Both the position numbers and the translations under genes were made by a program. Shown here in pieces: positions 50,523-61,132 of a DNA stretch of 64,000 nt. The notes beneath the pieces are model-generated. The model was not told the DNA's origin, searched no databases, and saw only the letters and a list, made by a program, of their open reading frames with translations. Every line of letters begins with the position of its first letter. Position 1 is the stretch's first letter. Source of the DNA: Trichopria drosophilae (taxonomy: Eukaryota; Arthropoda; Insecta; Hymenoptera; Diapriidae); assembly GCA_030407085.1 (NCBI GenBank), contig CM059582.1, forward strand, positions 158,434,501-158,498,500. The letters run 5' to 3'.

Positions 50523-51375
50523 AGGGAGGGTAACCCGGATTTTTCAGCTATATGATGTAATAGAACAATATCGTTGACACGGTAATTTTTTACGAGGAAT
50601 TCAATGGTTATGATGAAAAAATATACAAGATCTAGATCATATCCTTTGGCAATGCTCGCTTTTCAATGAACAACGAAAAGCCTTCATCCAAAAGCTCAAA
50701 CCAACCACTACAATCTGTATTACCTCTCTCCAGTACTGTACTCTTAAGCCATCCCACTCCGACTACATGTAAACTCGTGTTTTCCTATTTAACTAGTTTT
50801 AAGCTAAAATTGTGAATTTCAATTTGTTAATTAATGTAACAATGAATGAATATTACGTAAATCTATGTATAACAATTGATGTAGCAAAATAATCTCCTTA
50901 GGAGATTCAAATTGACTTAATAATAAAATTTAAAAAAAAATAATGAAAGAATTATTCAAGCATTTTTTTACCGTTATTTAATTTTTAACTTTCGATAAAA
51001 ATTGAATATTTCAAAATCCAGGCGTATTTATTTGAAAAATATGTTTTTACACTTGCAAAAAAAGTTTCAGTGCGCCTGTCAAAGTTTTTTTTATTAATTT
51101 ATACTATTTTTTAAGCCTTTTTTCAAATAAAAAATTCGTTTTTTGTATAAAAACAATTAACTACGCATTTACTACTAATAATTAATAATAAGAAAATTAT
51201 ATACACATTTTAAAGATTTTTTTGAAAATTTCATGCAGTTTTGGAAAGTTTCATGCTAGAATAATTTTTTCATTATAACCATTGAATTCCTCGTAAAAAA
51301 TTACCGTAGAATTAAATTTGTCAACCATATTGTTCTATTACATTATATAGCTGAAAAATCCGGTTTACCCTTCCC
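50523..51375. mobile_element. TTAA-flanked foldback element interrupted by a LINE
   Basis: The left arm 50523-50622 ('gggagggtaacccgg', 'tttttcagctatatgatg', 'aggaattcaatggttatg') is inverted at 51262-51375 ('cattataaccattgaatt', 'agctgaaaaatcc', 'ggtttacccttccc'). TTAA lies at or within a base of both outer ends (50519-50522, 51376-51379). A 5'-truncated LINE is inserted at the inner edge of the left arm. The remaining interior (50953-51261) is AT-rich and non-coding. Confidence 0.8.
50625..50941 (+). mobile_element. 5'-truncated LINE with poly(A) tail and target-site duplication
   Basis: A 48-codon open tail (50629-50772) begins DLDHILWQCSLFNEQRKAFI, the His/Trp/Cys C-terminal segment of LINE ORF2 proteins (usual form HILWQCP.F...R). 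A 3' untranslated stretch follows and ends in 'ttaataataaaattt' plus an A-run at 50931-50940. 'atgaaaaaat' (50613-50622) just before and 'atgaaagaat' (50943-50952) just after form a 9-of-10 target-site duplication. The absence of stops suggests a fairly young copy. Clade is jockey/I-like by the tail motif only. Confidence 0.8.
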
Positions 51376-51379
51376 TTAA

Positions 51380-51787
51380 ATGAAACATTTTTCAATTCGA
51401 GCACGAACATTAAAATTAATTATTGTAAAACGGTGGAATTTCATTTATTTTCAAACTGCCGCAGACTTGGGTGGAATACGAAACATGTTCAGCCGTCAAA
51501 AGCACGAGTTCGAAAAAAACTTTAGAAACTCCGTGAAAAAGGCGGCTTCGTTCTTTAACTGGGACGGTTGTAACGCACGAAAAATAATGCGTGGGTGGAG
51601 CTGCAAACAGCAAAACGGATTCCCAGAAAAGGATCGCGAGATGCGCAGGTGCCGCTTGCTCTATTGTCCGACCATTCAATTCCGCTCCCCAAATGCGTTA
51701 CCACGTCGTGCATTTGACATTATCAATACTTTCAAGGTGTTGAAAGGATTCAAATATTGCCATATTTCTCAGAACGTCTTTGTTTAA
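51380..51787 (+). CDS. Unidentified 135-codon ORF beside the TTAA element (doubtful)
   Basis: Starts with ATG at 51380, immediately after the TTAA at 51376-51379, and ends at TAA 51785-51787. It is basic and contains AADLGGIRNMFSRQKHEF and a Cys-bearing middle, with raised GC at 51450-51720. A minus-strand frame (51416-51679) overlaps it. Its first 47 codons are copied in the second duplication unit, where the frame is then cut (52899-53123). No domain recognised. It is among the two longest frames in the window but may be chance. Confidence 0.2.
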   Translation: MKHFSIRARTLKLIIVKRWNFIYFQTAADLGGIRNMFSRQKHEFEKNFRNSVKKAASFFNWDGCNARKIMRGWSCKQQNGFPEKDREMRRCRLLYCPTIQFRSPNALPRRAFDIINTFKVLKGFKYCHISQNVFV

Positions 51788-52266
51788 TACTGCGTTTGAA
51801 ATGTATACATTAAGGTTCGATCCCGATGCCCTACTTATATTCAATATCACTGCTGTTGGTTTCATTCTTAGCTATGAGTTTTATATTCTTTTTTATTTTA
51901 TAGCATATATATTAGATAGAAGCCCTATGGAAGAAATCCGAGACTTTCCCATTTAAATATAAATTACAAAATAAATAAATATTTTATAATTATATTTTGT
52001 ATCTTTGCGATAAAAGAATTTAGAAAATCAGTTAGATCAAAAAGTTGTTGTGTATACATAAATTAGTAATACAAATTAGACTGGATAAATGTCCGTGTAT
52101 TTTCATTGTCAATTTGGAAGGAATCTATTCAACTTGAATGTAATTTGATAAACAATATTAACAATCGATATGTAATGATACTCTTTTCTAGATAATAGAA
52201 AAAAACATGGAAAATAAGAAAGGTTGTAAATTCATATGAATTGTAACAGCTATGAAATAATATATA

Positions 52267-52486
52267 TTAGGTAACAAGAGCGTAATTATCACTTTTCGGC
52301 GATTGTGAAGTTTGTCGCAAGAGCGAAGCGAAGGCGACAATCACACTCGTTGTAGATCGGTATTTCACCCGTGTTGCATATGATATTTTGCAACACGACA
52401 GGCGTGGGGCTCCATAATTTGCGCCCGAAGATTTCGTGGCAGGGCGCAAAATAAAGTTCTGCTCCCGGAGTGTTAAACAAATTTAT
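52267..52486. repeat. Dispersed repeat copy (same family as 61-236)
   Basis: Carries the closing block 'gcgcccgaagatttc', 'ggcagggcgcaaaat', 'ctcccggagtgttaaa'. The front half has an internal inverted pair ('gattgtgaagtttgtcgc' and 'gcgacaatcac'). Its rear half is repeated at 53040-53155 as part of the segmental duplication. Confidence 0.65.
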
Positions 52487-52792
52487 ATTAGCTGTTTACA
52501 TTATAGTTGTATGTTTCAATACATTCGACATTTCTTTACTTTTACAATATCTGTAAATCGATTTATTTCCAGTGTGACAAATAGTAAATAAGTACTGGCA
52601 CTTTTTCTTTAGTGTAGATGTATACCCGGGAAAAAATGGATTATATATAATTATATACAATTTTTGATACAATCAGATCCAATTATATATAATAATATAT
52701 AATTATATACAGGGTCATCGAAAAGTATCGGACCCCCCTAATATCTTCAGTTAGAATGCACTTAGGAGAAAATGTCCAATAGCAAAGTTGTA

Positions 52793-53462
52793 TATAACCA
52801 TTGAATTCCTCGTAAAAAATTACCGTAGAATTAAATTTGTCAACCATATTGTTCTATTACATTATATAGCTGAAAAATCCGGTTTACCCTTCCCTTAAAT
52901 GAAACATTTTTCAATTCGAGCACGAACATTAAAATTAATTATTGTAAAACGGTGGAATTTCATTTATTTTCAAACTGCCGCAGACTTGGGTGGAATACGA
53001 AACATGTTCAGCCGTCAAAAGCACGAGTTCGAAAAAAACGTGTTGCATATGATATTTTGCAACACGACAGGCGTGGGGCTCCATAATTTGCGCCCGAAGA
53101 TTTCGTGGCAGGGCGCAAAATAAAGTTCTGCTCCCGGAGTGTTAAACAAATTTATATTAGCTGTTTACATTATAGTTGTATGTTTCAATACATTCGACAT
53201 TTCTTTACTTTTACAATATCTGTAAATCGATTTATTTCCAGTGTGACAAATAGTAAATAAGTACTGGCACTTTTTCTTTAGTGTAGATGTATACCCGGGA
53301 AAAAATGGATTATATATAATTATATACAATTTTTGATACAATCAGATCCAATTATATATAATAATATATAATTATATACAGGGTCATCGAAAAGTATCGG
53401 ACCCCCCTAATATCTTCAGTTAGAATGCACTTAGGAGAAAATGTCCAATAGCAAAGTTGTAT
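52793..53462 (+). repeat. Second duplication unit with 850-bp internal deletion
   Basis: Made of A' (52793-53039, copy of 51274-51520) joined directly to B' (53040-53462, copy of 52371-52793). The junctions have little homology: 'tat' shared at B to A', and at most a base or two at A' to B'. B' continues into the nested transposon at 53463, so B' is the original right end and the extra copy lies to the left of it. Confidence 0.9.
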
Positions 53463-54121
53463 GGTTTCAAGCGGGGAGTAAGATGATGACCTTGACTTTG
53501 ACCTTGACCATGTCCTTCAAGGTCATTTCAAGGTCAATCTTAGTATTTTAAATAGAACCCCCTACATTTTATTGCATATTCTTATAGCTTATCTCGAGAG
53601 CATTCCAAAACACTATAATAAAATATTTTTTGCTTGAAGCCGTACAATACTTTGCTATTGGACATTTTTCCAAAATGCATTCTTACTGAAAATATTAGGG
53701 GGATCCGATTAATGTATTTTCTTTAAACCAATTAATTGGTCTCATTATTCGCACAAAAGTATTAAGATTATGATTACTGAAAACTAAATAATATTTTACA
53801 AGATATTCTACATTTTGTGTCAAAAAATTGTTAACTTCAAACCTTTATAACTCAAAAAGTACTTAATAAAAAAATATTTTATTATAGTGTTTTGGAAATC
53901 TCTCGAGATTAGCTATAAGAATATGCAATAAAATGTAGGGGGTTCTTCTTAAAAAAATAAGATTGACCTTGAAATGACCTTGAAGGACATGGTCAAGGTC
54001 AAAGTCAAGGTCATCATCTTACTCCCCGCTTGAAACCATACAACTTTGCTATTGGACATTTTCTCCTAAGTGCATTCTAACTGAAGATATTAGGGGGGTC
54101 CGATACTTTTCGATGACCCTG
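53379..54121. mobile_element. 743-bp palindromic element nested in the AT-rich element
   Basis: The ends 'cagggtcatcgaaaag' and 'cttttcgatgaccctg' and about 150 bp behind them are inverted. TA precedes the left end, but the right flank is TG. A third, inverted copy of the terminal block lies at about 53650-53712 ('attagggggatccgatt'), so the left part forms its own smaller hairpin. Non-coding. Each half carries four copies of TCAAGGTCA or its complement. Confidence 0.85.
53487..54013. promoter_or_regulatory. Eight TCAAGGTCA motifs (nuclear-receptor half-site form)
   Basis: Exact TCAAGGTCA or TGACCTTGA at 53487-53495, 53499-53507, 53517-53525, 53528-53536, 53964-53972, 53975-53983, 53993-54001 and 54005-54013. 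TCAAGGTCA is the known extended half-site bound by monomeric nuclear receptors of the FTZ-F1/NR5A and ERR type. Binding or function here is inference; the motifs are there because the transposon is palindromic and internally repeated. Confidence 0.4.
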
Positions 54122-54550
54122 TGCGTTTATATACGATTATATACAATTATATACAATTTTTGATACAATTAGATCCAATTATATATAATTATATATAATT
54201 ATATATGGATTTTGGCCGTATATAATTATATACAAAGCCGTCAATTATATACAATTATATATGCTAATATATAATTATATATGTTTATATTCGATTATAT
54301 ATAATTATATATTATTATATATAATTGCATCTCAATTTATATATAATTATATATAATCCATTTTTTCCCGGGTATGATAATCGAACATGACATTAACAAA
54401 ATATTGGAATAGGTTAGGTTCAGTCACATTTTAGCTTGGTTTCGAACTTTTGATAGTATTAACATAACTGGCTGAGCTTTTGTTTCCATTTTTTCCAATA
54501 GTAAAATAATTTTTCTCACAGCAGCACAAAAAGTCCTTTTTTCCGTCCAG

Positions 54551-54672
54551 AAAAGTGGGCGCAAAGTGCCCGATTGCCGCCCAGTGTGATAAAGATGAGC
54601 GTCACCGGACGGGAAAATTTTGTTTTCTCTCGCTTACAATATGTCATCGAAAAACAATCTTTCACGCTGTGA
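54551..54672 (+). CDS. Candidate 3'-terminal coding exon (39 residues)
   Basis: A strong acceptor ('aaagtccttttttccgtccag') is followed by a GC-rich frame from 54553: KWAQSARLPPSVIKMSVTG, then RENFVFSRLQYVIEK and TGA at 54670-54672. An overlapping frame in the same island (54555-54770) is longer but ends in a hydrophobic AT-rich run and looks less like protein. No family recognised. Confidence 0.3.
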
Positions 54673-55486
54673 ACATCTTCGAATGTGCTTGGACTAATTT
54701 ACACGCCCTAAACGTGAGTTGGACTTTTCTTTACGGGTGCACTAGCATTATAATAACGATTATTTTTTAATTCCTCCTTTGTTTACCTTCCTCCTTTTGC
54801 ATAGTAACTATCCAGATTCAGACTTTATTTTTGTTTATATGAGGTCGAGAAATTTTAAATTACTTAACTTTGATAGTGTTAACTTTAATTTTTCGAAAAA
54901 TTTGTTTTTAAACTCGAGCGAATACTTCGAACTGAAACTTTACTTTAAACACAAATCATTGAAATTCACCGTTTTCCGTATTTCTAATGTTATGTACTTT
55001 ATAAGATGACTGAATAAGAAACTAGGAATGTCACCTTAATAGCTTTTAATACTTTAAAATTTTTCTATTATTTATTTTATTACTTTTTTCTCTCCCTGGA
55101 AGAAAATTTCGGCTGTGTTGTCCTTTCCTTCTTATTATCAGGTGGAATTAGAATGGTATTTTGATATTAGGTAGATTTGTTACGTATACATTAGACTGGC
55201 GTATATAATCGCAGTCCGAATTACAAAAAGAATCATTATAAAATTACATACTGTATCATATCGAAATAATGCATGATTCAATAGATAACCATTTTAACAA
55301 TTTGTAATCATCATCAATAATTACAATAATTAATTTCATGAACAGCTTTTGTGATAAAAGTTGTCAAAAATTATTTCCTGTTTCCAGGTGGCTCCATACA
55401 ATAAATCCTCATAATACGTTAAGTAGTAGTGACGATTGAAGAGAAAGAATTTATTTTAATGATTTTGACATTACCACCCGGGAAAA
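54673..55486. other. AT-rich DNA, no gene seen
   Basis: Only an AT-driven Phe/Asn/Leu-rich frame (54779-55009). Nothing recognised. Confidence 0.5.
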
Positions 55487-55731
55487 AATGGATTATATAT
55501 AATTATATACAATTTTTGATACAATTAGATCCAATTATATATAATTATATACGGCCAAAATCCATATATAATTATATATAATTATATATAATTATATATA
55601 ATTGGATCTAATTGTATCAAAAATTGTATATAATTATATATAATCGTATATAAATATATGTAATTATATATTATTATATATAATTGCATCTCAATTTATA
55701 TATAATTATATGTAATCCATTTTTTTCTGGG
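55487..55731. mobile_element. Uninterrupted copy of the AT-rich CCCGGG-ended element (245 bp)
   Basis: The ends 'cccgggaaaaaatgg' and 'ccatttttttctggg' are inverted. The interior is 'tatataattatata' with 'tttttgatacaattagatcc' and its inverted copy. It is the same family as 53294-54372 and shows what that element looks like without the nested insertion. Confidence 0.85.
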
Positions 55732-55816
55732 CAGTAATGAAATTTATTTATTGACTTTGTTAAATGGAACATTTCAGGTAATAATTTGTTATAAAATATA
55801 TTTTCTACATCTATAA

Positions 55817-56017
55817 TTGAGTATCAAGGAAGAAGAACCGGTTAAGCGTTCGAAGCCAGTAATAACGGACAGGAGTCAGACAAATAAAATCGATTTCGAA
55901 AAATCGAATTGGAAAGAATACTGCCATATAGATAATTTCTTTGTTTCGTCCAGCTCGATGCATACCCGGTGCCGATATACGCTCTCGAAAATTCTAGCAC
56001 TGAATTACCGATCGTAG
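55817..56017 (+). CDS. Unidentified open frame of 66 codons (doubtful)
   Basis: An open frame with a charged, lysine- and glutamate-rich start (IKEEEPVKRSKPVITDRS) and TAG at 56015-56017. It has no ATG near its start, and no clear pyrimidine-rich acceptor precedes it. A minus-strand frame of the same length overlaps. Composition is protein-like but evidence is thin. Confidence 0.15.
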   Translation: MSIKEEEPVKRSKPVITDRSQTNKIDFEKSNWKEYCHIDNFFVSSSSMHTRCRYTLSKILALNYRS

Positions 56018-56644
56018 TTTTTAACTGTGTAAATATTTCCAAATTCTTAGCATCTTCTAGCGAACGGCATGCTAGTTTAATGCATTAGGCAGTTTAATAG
56101 TTTAGGCAGTCTAGTGAGCATCTAGTCCAAAATCAAGAATTAATTCATTAACGTTCATTCAGGGTTAGTACATCAAGTAAAGAGTTATATGCTATTAATC
56201 TCTGACCAGTAAAGTGCAAATGTTGAAATAGCTATTCGACAAAATATAGAACTAATAGTGTAATAATCTTTTCGTTGAATTGCTTTTTTAAGGCAGAAAA
56301 CATTATCAATTTTTTTTTTATAGTAAATTCAATATATTGTTCCTTTCAACATGTCAGTTATTTAATACAGAAATTTGATAAATCTCGGTGAAACATAAAT
56401 ATATAACTTTCTTGCTGGAGATTTCACTTGATTATCAAGTAACTAAAGATTAAGTTGAACCACGCGCACTGAAGTTATTAAATTAAACGCGGTATTCGCA
56501 ACGCAATAACAATCAGCAATAAAATAAGATTCGATAATTATTATATAAAAGAAATAAACTTTACCGCAAAACGCGAGTGAGACCAGATCGACTATAGTTT
56601 AACTTATCTCGTTTATAGCGTGCGATGGTTAAAGTTGATCGGCG

Positions 56645-56857
56645 ATGGCGTCATACGTGGTCGACCGATTTAAAGGACCGGAAAATGGCTTCCTTCATTT
56701 CTGCACGTCGAATTTGGCATCAAAATGGCGGCAGGTGAAATGGTCGTTGATTAATCGGTTGTCCGAAAACGAAGACAAGATCGGCAGGATCGTTCGAAGT
56801 GATCCACGCGGACAAGCCGACAACAAAAAAGAGCGTGTCCCAATTCGTCCGGTGTGA
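56645..56857 (+). CDS. Unidentified 70-codon ATG-initiated ORF in a CpG-rich island
   Basis: ATG at 56645 in a fair start context ('gatcggcgatgg'), TGA at 56855-56857. Reads MASYVVDRFKGPENGFLHF, a Trp-containing middle and a basic tail. The island (56560-57050) is much more GC-rich than the flanks. Two minus-strand frames overlap (56695-56883, 56720-56950). It could be a small protein, a 5' coding exon, or a promoter-proximal non-coding island. No domain recognised. Confidence 0.25.
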   Translation: MASYVVDRFKGPENGFLHFCTSNLASKWRQVKWSLINRLSENEDKIGRIVRSDPRGQADNKKERVPIRPV

Positions 56858-57309
56858 TTGAATAATTTCCCGATATTCCTCAATACTTGAAGTGTTGAAA
56901 GTGCCGGGAAATGGCGAGACCGTCCGTTTACTATGACCGCCAGCGATCAAATTATATCGACCCTCTCTCTAGCCAAAATCTATCGCCTTTATCTTCGAAA
57001 TCGCGCAGGCGCTTGCCACCTCCAAATACGCCGAATTCGCACAAAGGCATCTAGTGGCGTGTCTATGTACTATTATTTCTGATCTCACTCTGATCTGGCT
57101 CACTCTTTTAATTTAATAACGTACATCTTAAAATATTAGATTATATTTATAATAAATATTCATCACAATAGGAATACTGAAGTATATTACTAATGGAGTA
57201 AAGATTTTGGGTTTTAAGTGATATCTATTTGCATCCAGTGTAATTAGGTTTGAACTAAGAGATAAATGAACCACAAATGTCTTATATTAGGCAATAATAA
57301 TTCTCTTTA

Positions 57310-57915
57310 AATAGTGTACATTAATGTCATTTTAAAGACAGTTAAATACCTTGGAGTTTTCTTAACTTCTGATTTGACAAGGAACCGGCACATGTGTGTG
57401 CTTAGCCAAGTCGACTGTTCTTCACTGACCTTCGCAAATGACATTTTCTAGAGCCATCTTTATCATCTGAACTTAAACTGACAGTAGCCAATGTGCTTAA
57501 TCTAACTCATATTGATTCCGCATGTATTGTTTTTGAACATGTCTTGCTACCTGGATATTGAACTTCGAAAGCTCCTAAATTTCACCATTCGTTACATTTT
57601 TCAACTACGACGTGATACAAATCTTTCCGCGTTCCGGTGTAAAACTAAGTGGCTATCTATCCAACAGTGACATAAAGACTTTCTTGTAGGCCTTATTTTC
57701 CCAATTCTGACTGCTTCGGAGTATTGCTATCTTAGGAACAATTTTGTATCGCTAACACCTCACTTGGGATAGTCGTCACACCATGCGCCCAACGAACTTC
57801 GACTATCTATTTACCGAATAACCTATTTCCATAACTCCTTTGGATATCAGCCATCATATTTGAACTCAATGTCAGATAATCTCCTCAAATCCCTATGTTT
57901 AAAGCCGCATTAATG
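57310..57915 (+). pseudogene. Decayed LINE reverse transcriptase, C-terminal part (jockey-like)
   Basis: TVKYLGVFLTSDLTRNRH (about 57331-57384) matches the VKYLGV block that follows the RT domain. Then come ELKLTVANVLNLTHIDSACIVF (LKL...ILP.LDY...VF), LRKLLNFTIRYIFQLRRDTN (about 57565-57625, matching the LQ...N..IRFIFNLRR block), WLSIQQ and a frameshifted end. Stops and frameshifts throughout. No poly(A) or target-site duplication found. Confidence 0.75.
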
Positions 57916-58662
57916 ACATATTATGATATGTTCGAGCTACAACGAATTCTTCCAATGGTTAAGCTCAATGTTTAGTTGATACAGTATAATATTAAGTGAA
58001 TTGCGTCAGAAATTGCGACATATATCTACGATTACTAAAAATGTTATTTTTAATTACTTTACTGTAGTTTTTGAGTATTCTTTTGTTATGTATTATAGCT
58101 ATACTCTTAAGTTTCTTCATTTGGCATTTGTTGTTTTTCTGTTTTTTATTCTTTATGATTTCTCCGTTGGTAAGTGATTTTCGTGAACACTAAACGGGAA
58201 CACTAAACTTTCGTTAACTTTTTACGCTATTGGTGTTTTGCTTACATATCCAGAACTCTAATAACTGGGTTCATTCATTGTACATTGATGTTATATCATT
58301 GTCTAATTTACTTATACAAATTGGGATATTTCATTAAATTGTGTATTTCAATATTATAAAACTGTTCAAGTAACATTTTTTCTTCCTCTATAGAATTAAG
58401 TATCATACACATATATGCATTAAATAAATTGTTGAGAAATTCACATTTTGCAACCAGGAGGTCACATATTATAGTAAGAAATAAATCCTGAATAAGTCGT
58501 AAGAAGATTTGCAGTTTTCCTTTATTATCCAATATTGGTATAAGAATATGTAATTTTTTTTCACAGTTATAAACAATTTTCATCTTGTTCTAATTTCCAA
58601 GAAATGTGTTTTGAAACAACAATGATATTGGGCTGGTTTACTAGTATTTATTTTTATTTCAG
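57916..58662. other. AT-rich DNA, no gene seen
   Basis: A 91-codon minus-strand frame (58308-58583) is Leu/Ile/Asn-rich and AT-driven. Not called as a gene. Confidence 0.5.
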
Positions 58663-58726
58663 ACGTATATCGCATTAAACGCCGCAACGAAGACGCAGTT
58701 GAAAATGGTTCCAGCGTTATTTAGAG
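58663..58726 (+). CDS. Candidate 64-bp coding exon
   Basis: A strong acceptor ('ttactagtatttatttttatttcag', AG at 58661-58662; long T-rich tract) is followed by 64 bp and a donor ('agag' then 'gtatgc', GT at 58727-58728). Two readings: frame 1 is fully open (TYIALNAATKTQLKMVPALF); frame 3 gives VYRIKRRNEDAVENGSSVI then stop TAG at 58722-58724, a basic stretch followed by a tail ending S-V-I that would fit a PDZ ligand. The two imply different gene models. GC stays raised to about 58930. Confidence 0.35.
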
Positions 58727-61132
58727 GTATGCTATGTTTGCTATTGTTAAACGTGAAAAATCACGCGAGCGCAGAATGAAATTTTACCGAATGAAATTAC
58801 GAGCATCCCACGATTCTCATTTCCACCAGCGCGTTGTGCACTCCCGGCCACATTAACCCGCCGATTCTCGGCAAAAATGTCGCCGTTTTCCTGGAACGTA
58901 CGTTATACCGTCGAAAGGTGAATTCCTGAGTACGACAAACAAGGTGCGTTTCGTACAAAAAAGGGAGAAAATAATAGAGTCAGCTACAAATTAAGTAAAA
59001 CAGAATAAACCTTAGTAACTAATGGAAAGATTCCTTAATGGCCGGAAAATTTAGTAAGCACAGTTAGTCGCTGGGAAATGATGGTGATACAAATGAGAAG
59101 AACAAAATTTATTAATTGACAATATAGAATATTTATAAAATTCGTTTTCTTCATTATCTAATTTGCTTTAGGAAACTAATTATTTATATAAAGACCCAAC
59201 CGGTTCGGCTTTTAAGCACCAGACGAATAATGTTGCAACAATAGACTTATTAAGAAACAAACCTAGATATTTTAGTGGAATCATAAACCATACTGCGCAG
59301 CTGAGGTAGTACTTTCAAAATTAACGTGCTAGTAATTACAAACTAGTACTTAATTTAGTATACTTCAGTAGCTCCAAGGCTAGAATGTTTAGATACTGTA
59401 CTAGGTACAGTTTAATAATTACTACAATAATAAATTTTGTATTGTAGAATGAATATATTGAAAATATATTACGTATGTATTATCAGTATATGAAACAGAA
59501 GCTTCTCTGTGATTCGCCATTTGTTTTAGATGACGGTTGTAAACTATTTTATGTAATCCTTTGCTTTTCCATAAAGAGTTTTATTAATATTACTGATTAC
59601 CATTCATTCATATACCATTATTAATCGAAATAGCCCAATTCATACGTAGAATGAGGATCCGAACAAACTACGTGATTTGTATCAATTCGTCCTCATTACG
59701 TTCTCTTAACCAGAATACCATCAAACTTCTGCGAACCTTAAACTGCCAATAAGCGATTTTCTCGGAAAACAGATACGTTTTATATTAAAAAGAAATAATA
59801 TATACTGTAAATGTATAAATTAATATTTCCTCCTAGAAAAGTGAGTGCTCACTAAATCGTAATAAATTTCCCTAATTCATTTTAATTAATGATTCAACAA
59901 AAAGAGAATTAAAACCATGTTGCTGGCTGGGTGAGTCGTGTTGCTCCTATTTTGGCTTACTTCACAAATATTTCCTCATGTTATTTTGCTCAATTACCAA
60001 AGAATACATAGACGCTCACTGAAAAAAATTGCAAAAGATCCAGTTTAACGAAGGTACTTGGTAGTATTGGAATAAAATATATGCATATCTTCTTTTGATT
60101 GCTCAAACACATTTCGGGATTAAGCAAAATACAGCATTAGTAGTGTCAGCGGCAGAATGAAATTTTCACTATTTTTAAACAAGAAGCTTTAACTATTATT
60201 AGAGGGAAAATCAGGTTTTAAAAGTGTATAATTTTTACTCCCTTTTAAAGGGTTCCTCAATTTACATCTAGAATAAAGAGAACATATTTAGTACTCCAAA
60301 ATCTGAATATAATGTTCCAATTGGGTAAATTAAGTTTTCAATTTGTAAATGACGAACAAAAATATAGTAAAGATGCTTAGCAGGTGTATTCCCAAATTAT
60401 TCTAATGAATGCGATTTTGTATCCGGACTTTTTGGTTCTTCGGAAACCCATAACCCCACCTATCTACCTAATTGCTTTGTTCCAGTTTAATCAAATAGAT
60501 AAACCTCCTGCTCTTATTTTCCCTACAATATAATGGTAAAATGAAAAATTAAAGACATGTTTGAGACCGATCAATCAATTTATTCTCGTTGAACGTTGAA
60601 GTGAATGTCGATAACAACTTAGGTTATATGTCGGACTCCGTGTTCCCAACATCAAAAACACCAATCATACATCCAGAAGTATAGATTAAAGAATAAACAG
60701 TGAGGCAATCTGAATCTGAACATAGATAACATTTTCAGACATCTTGGGCACAGACGCATCAAAACCTCTCTCATCAGCAATTTTCCGCCAGTCTGAGGTT
60801 GAAAGTCGCAATATTTTTGTGGATTACCTCACTCATAGAAAATGACATGTCATTCGAATTTATGGAACCACTTATCTCAAACAATTATTTGTTGAAGCTT
60901 CAAAGGTTAAAACTATCGCTATTTAATCGTTAATTCAAAGAGATCTAAAAATCACTCATGTAAAAATCTTCGTAGTTCTATTCTTGTAGTACTGTGTGCA
61001 CTTAATTCGAATCTATTATTAGATAAAGACGTAGATAAACTCAGACCTACCCCAAAACTGTAGTATGCACGAAAATTGATCATGTACGCACGGTCTTTTA
61101 CAGGTTCCCTTCTACTTTTGTACATATCCGTA
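58727..61132. other. AT-rich DNA after a short GC-rich patch, no gene seen
   Basis: 58760-58930 is GC-richer and could be conserved sequence around the candidate exon. The remainder is AT-rich with no recognised feature. Confidence 0.45.

Larger units (their letters stand above)
51274..52792 (+). repeat. Segmental tandem duplication, first unit (1,519 bp)
   Basis: The first unit consists of block A (51274-51520), block X (51521-52370) and block B (from 52371). A recurs at 52793-53039 with an offset of 1,519 bp and no indel that I can see. B recurs at 53040-53462 with an offset of 669. Block X is missing from the second unit. Confidence 0.9.
53294..54372. mobile_element. AT-rich CCCGGG-ended element, split by another transposon
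   Basis: The ends 'cccgggaaaaaatgg' and 'ccattttttcccggg' are inverted, with TA outside both. Inside are long runs of 'tatataattatata' and 'caatttttgatacaat'. A 743-bp CAGGGTCATCG element occupies 53379-54121; without it the host element would be about 336 bp. A truncated copy of its left part occurs at 52625-52793 through the segmental duplication. Confidence 0.85.
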
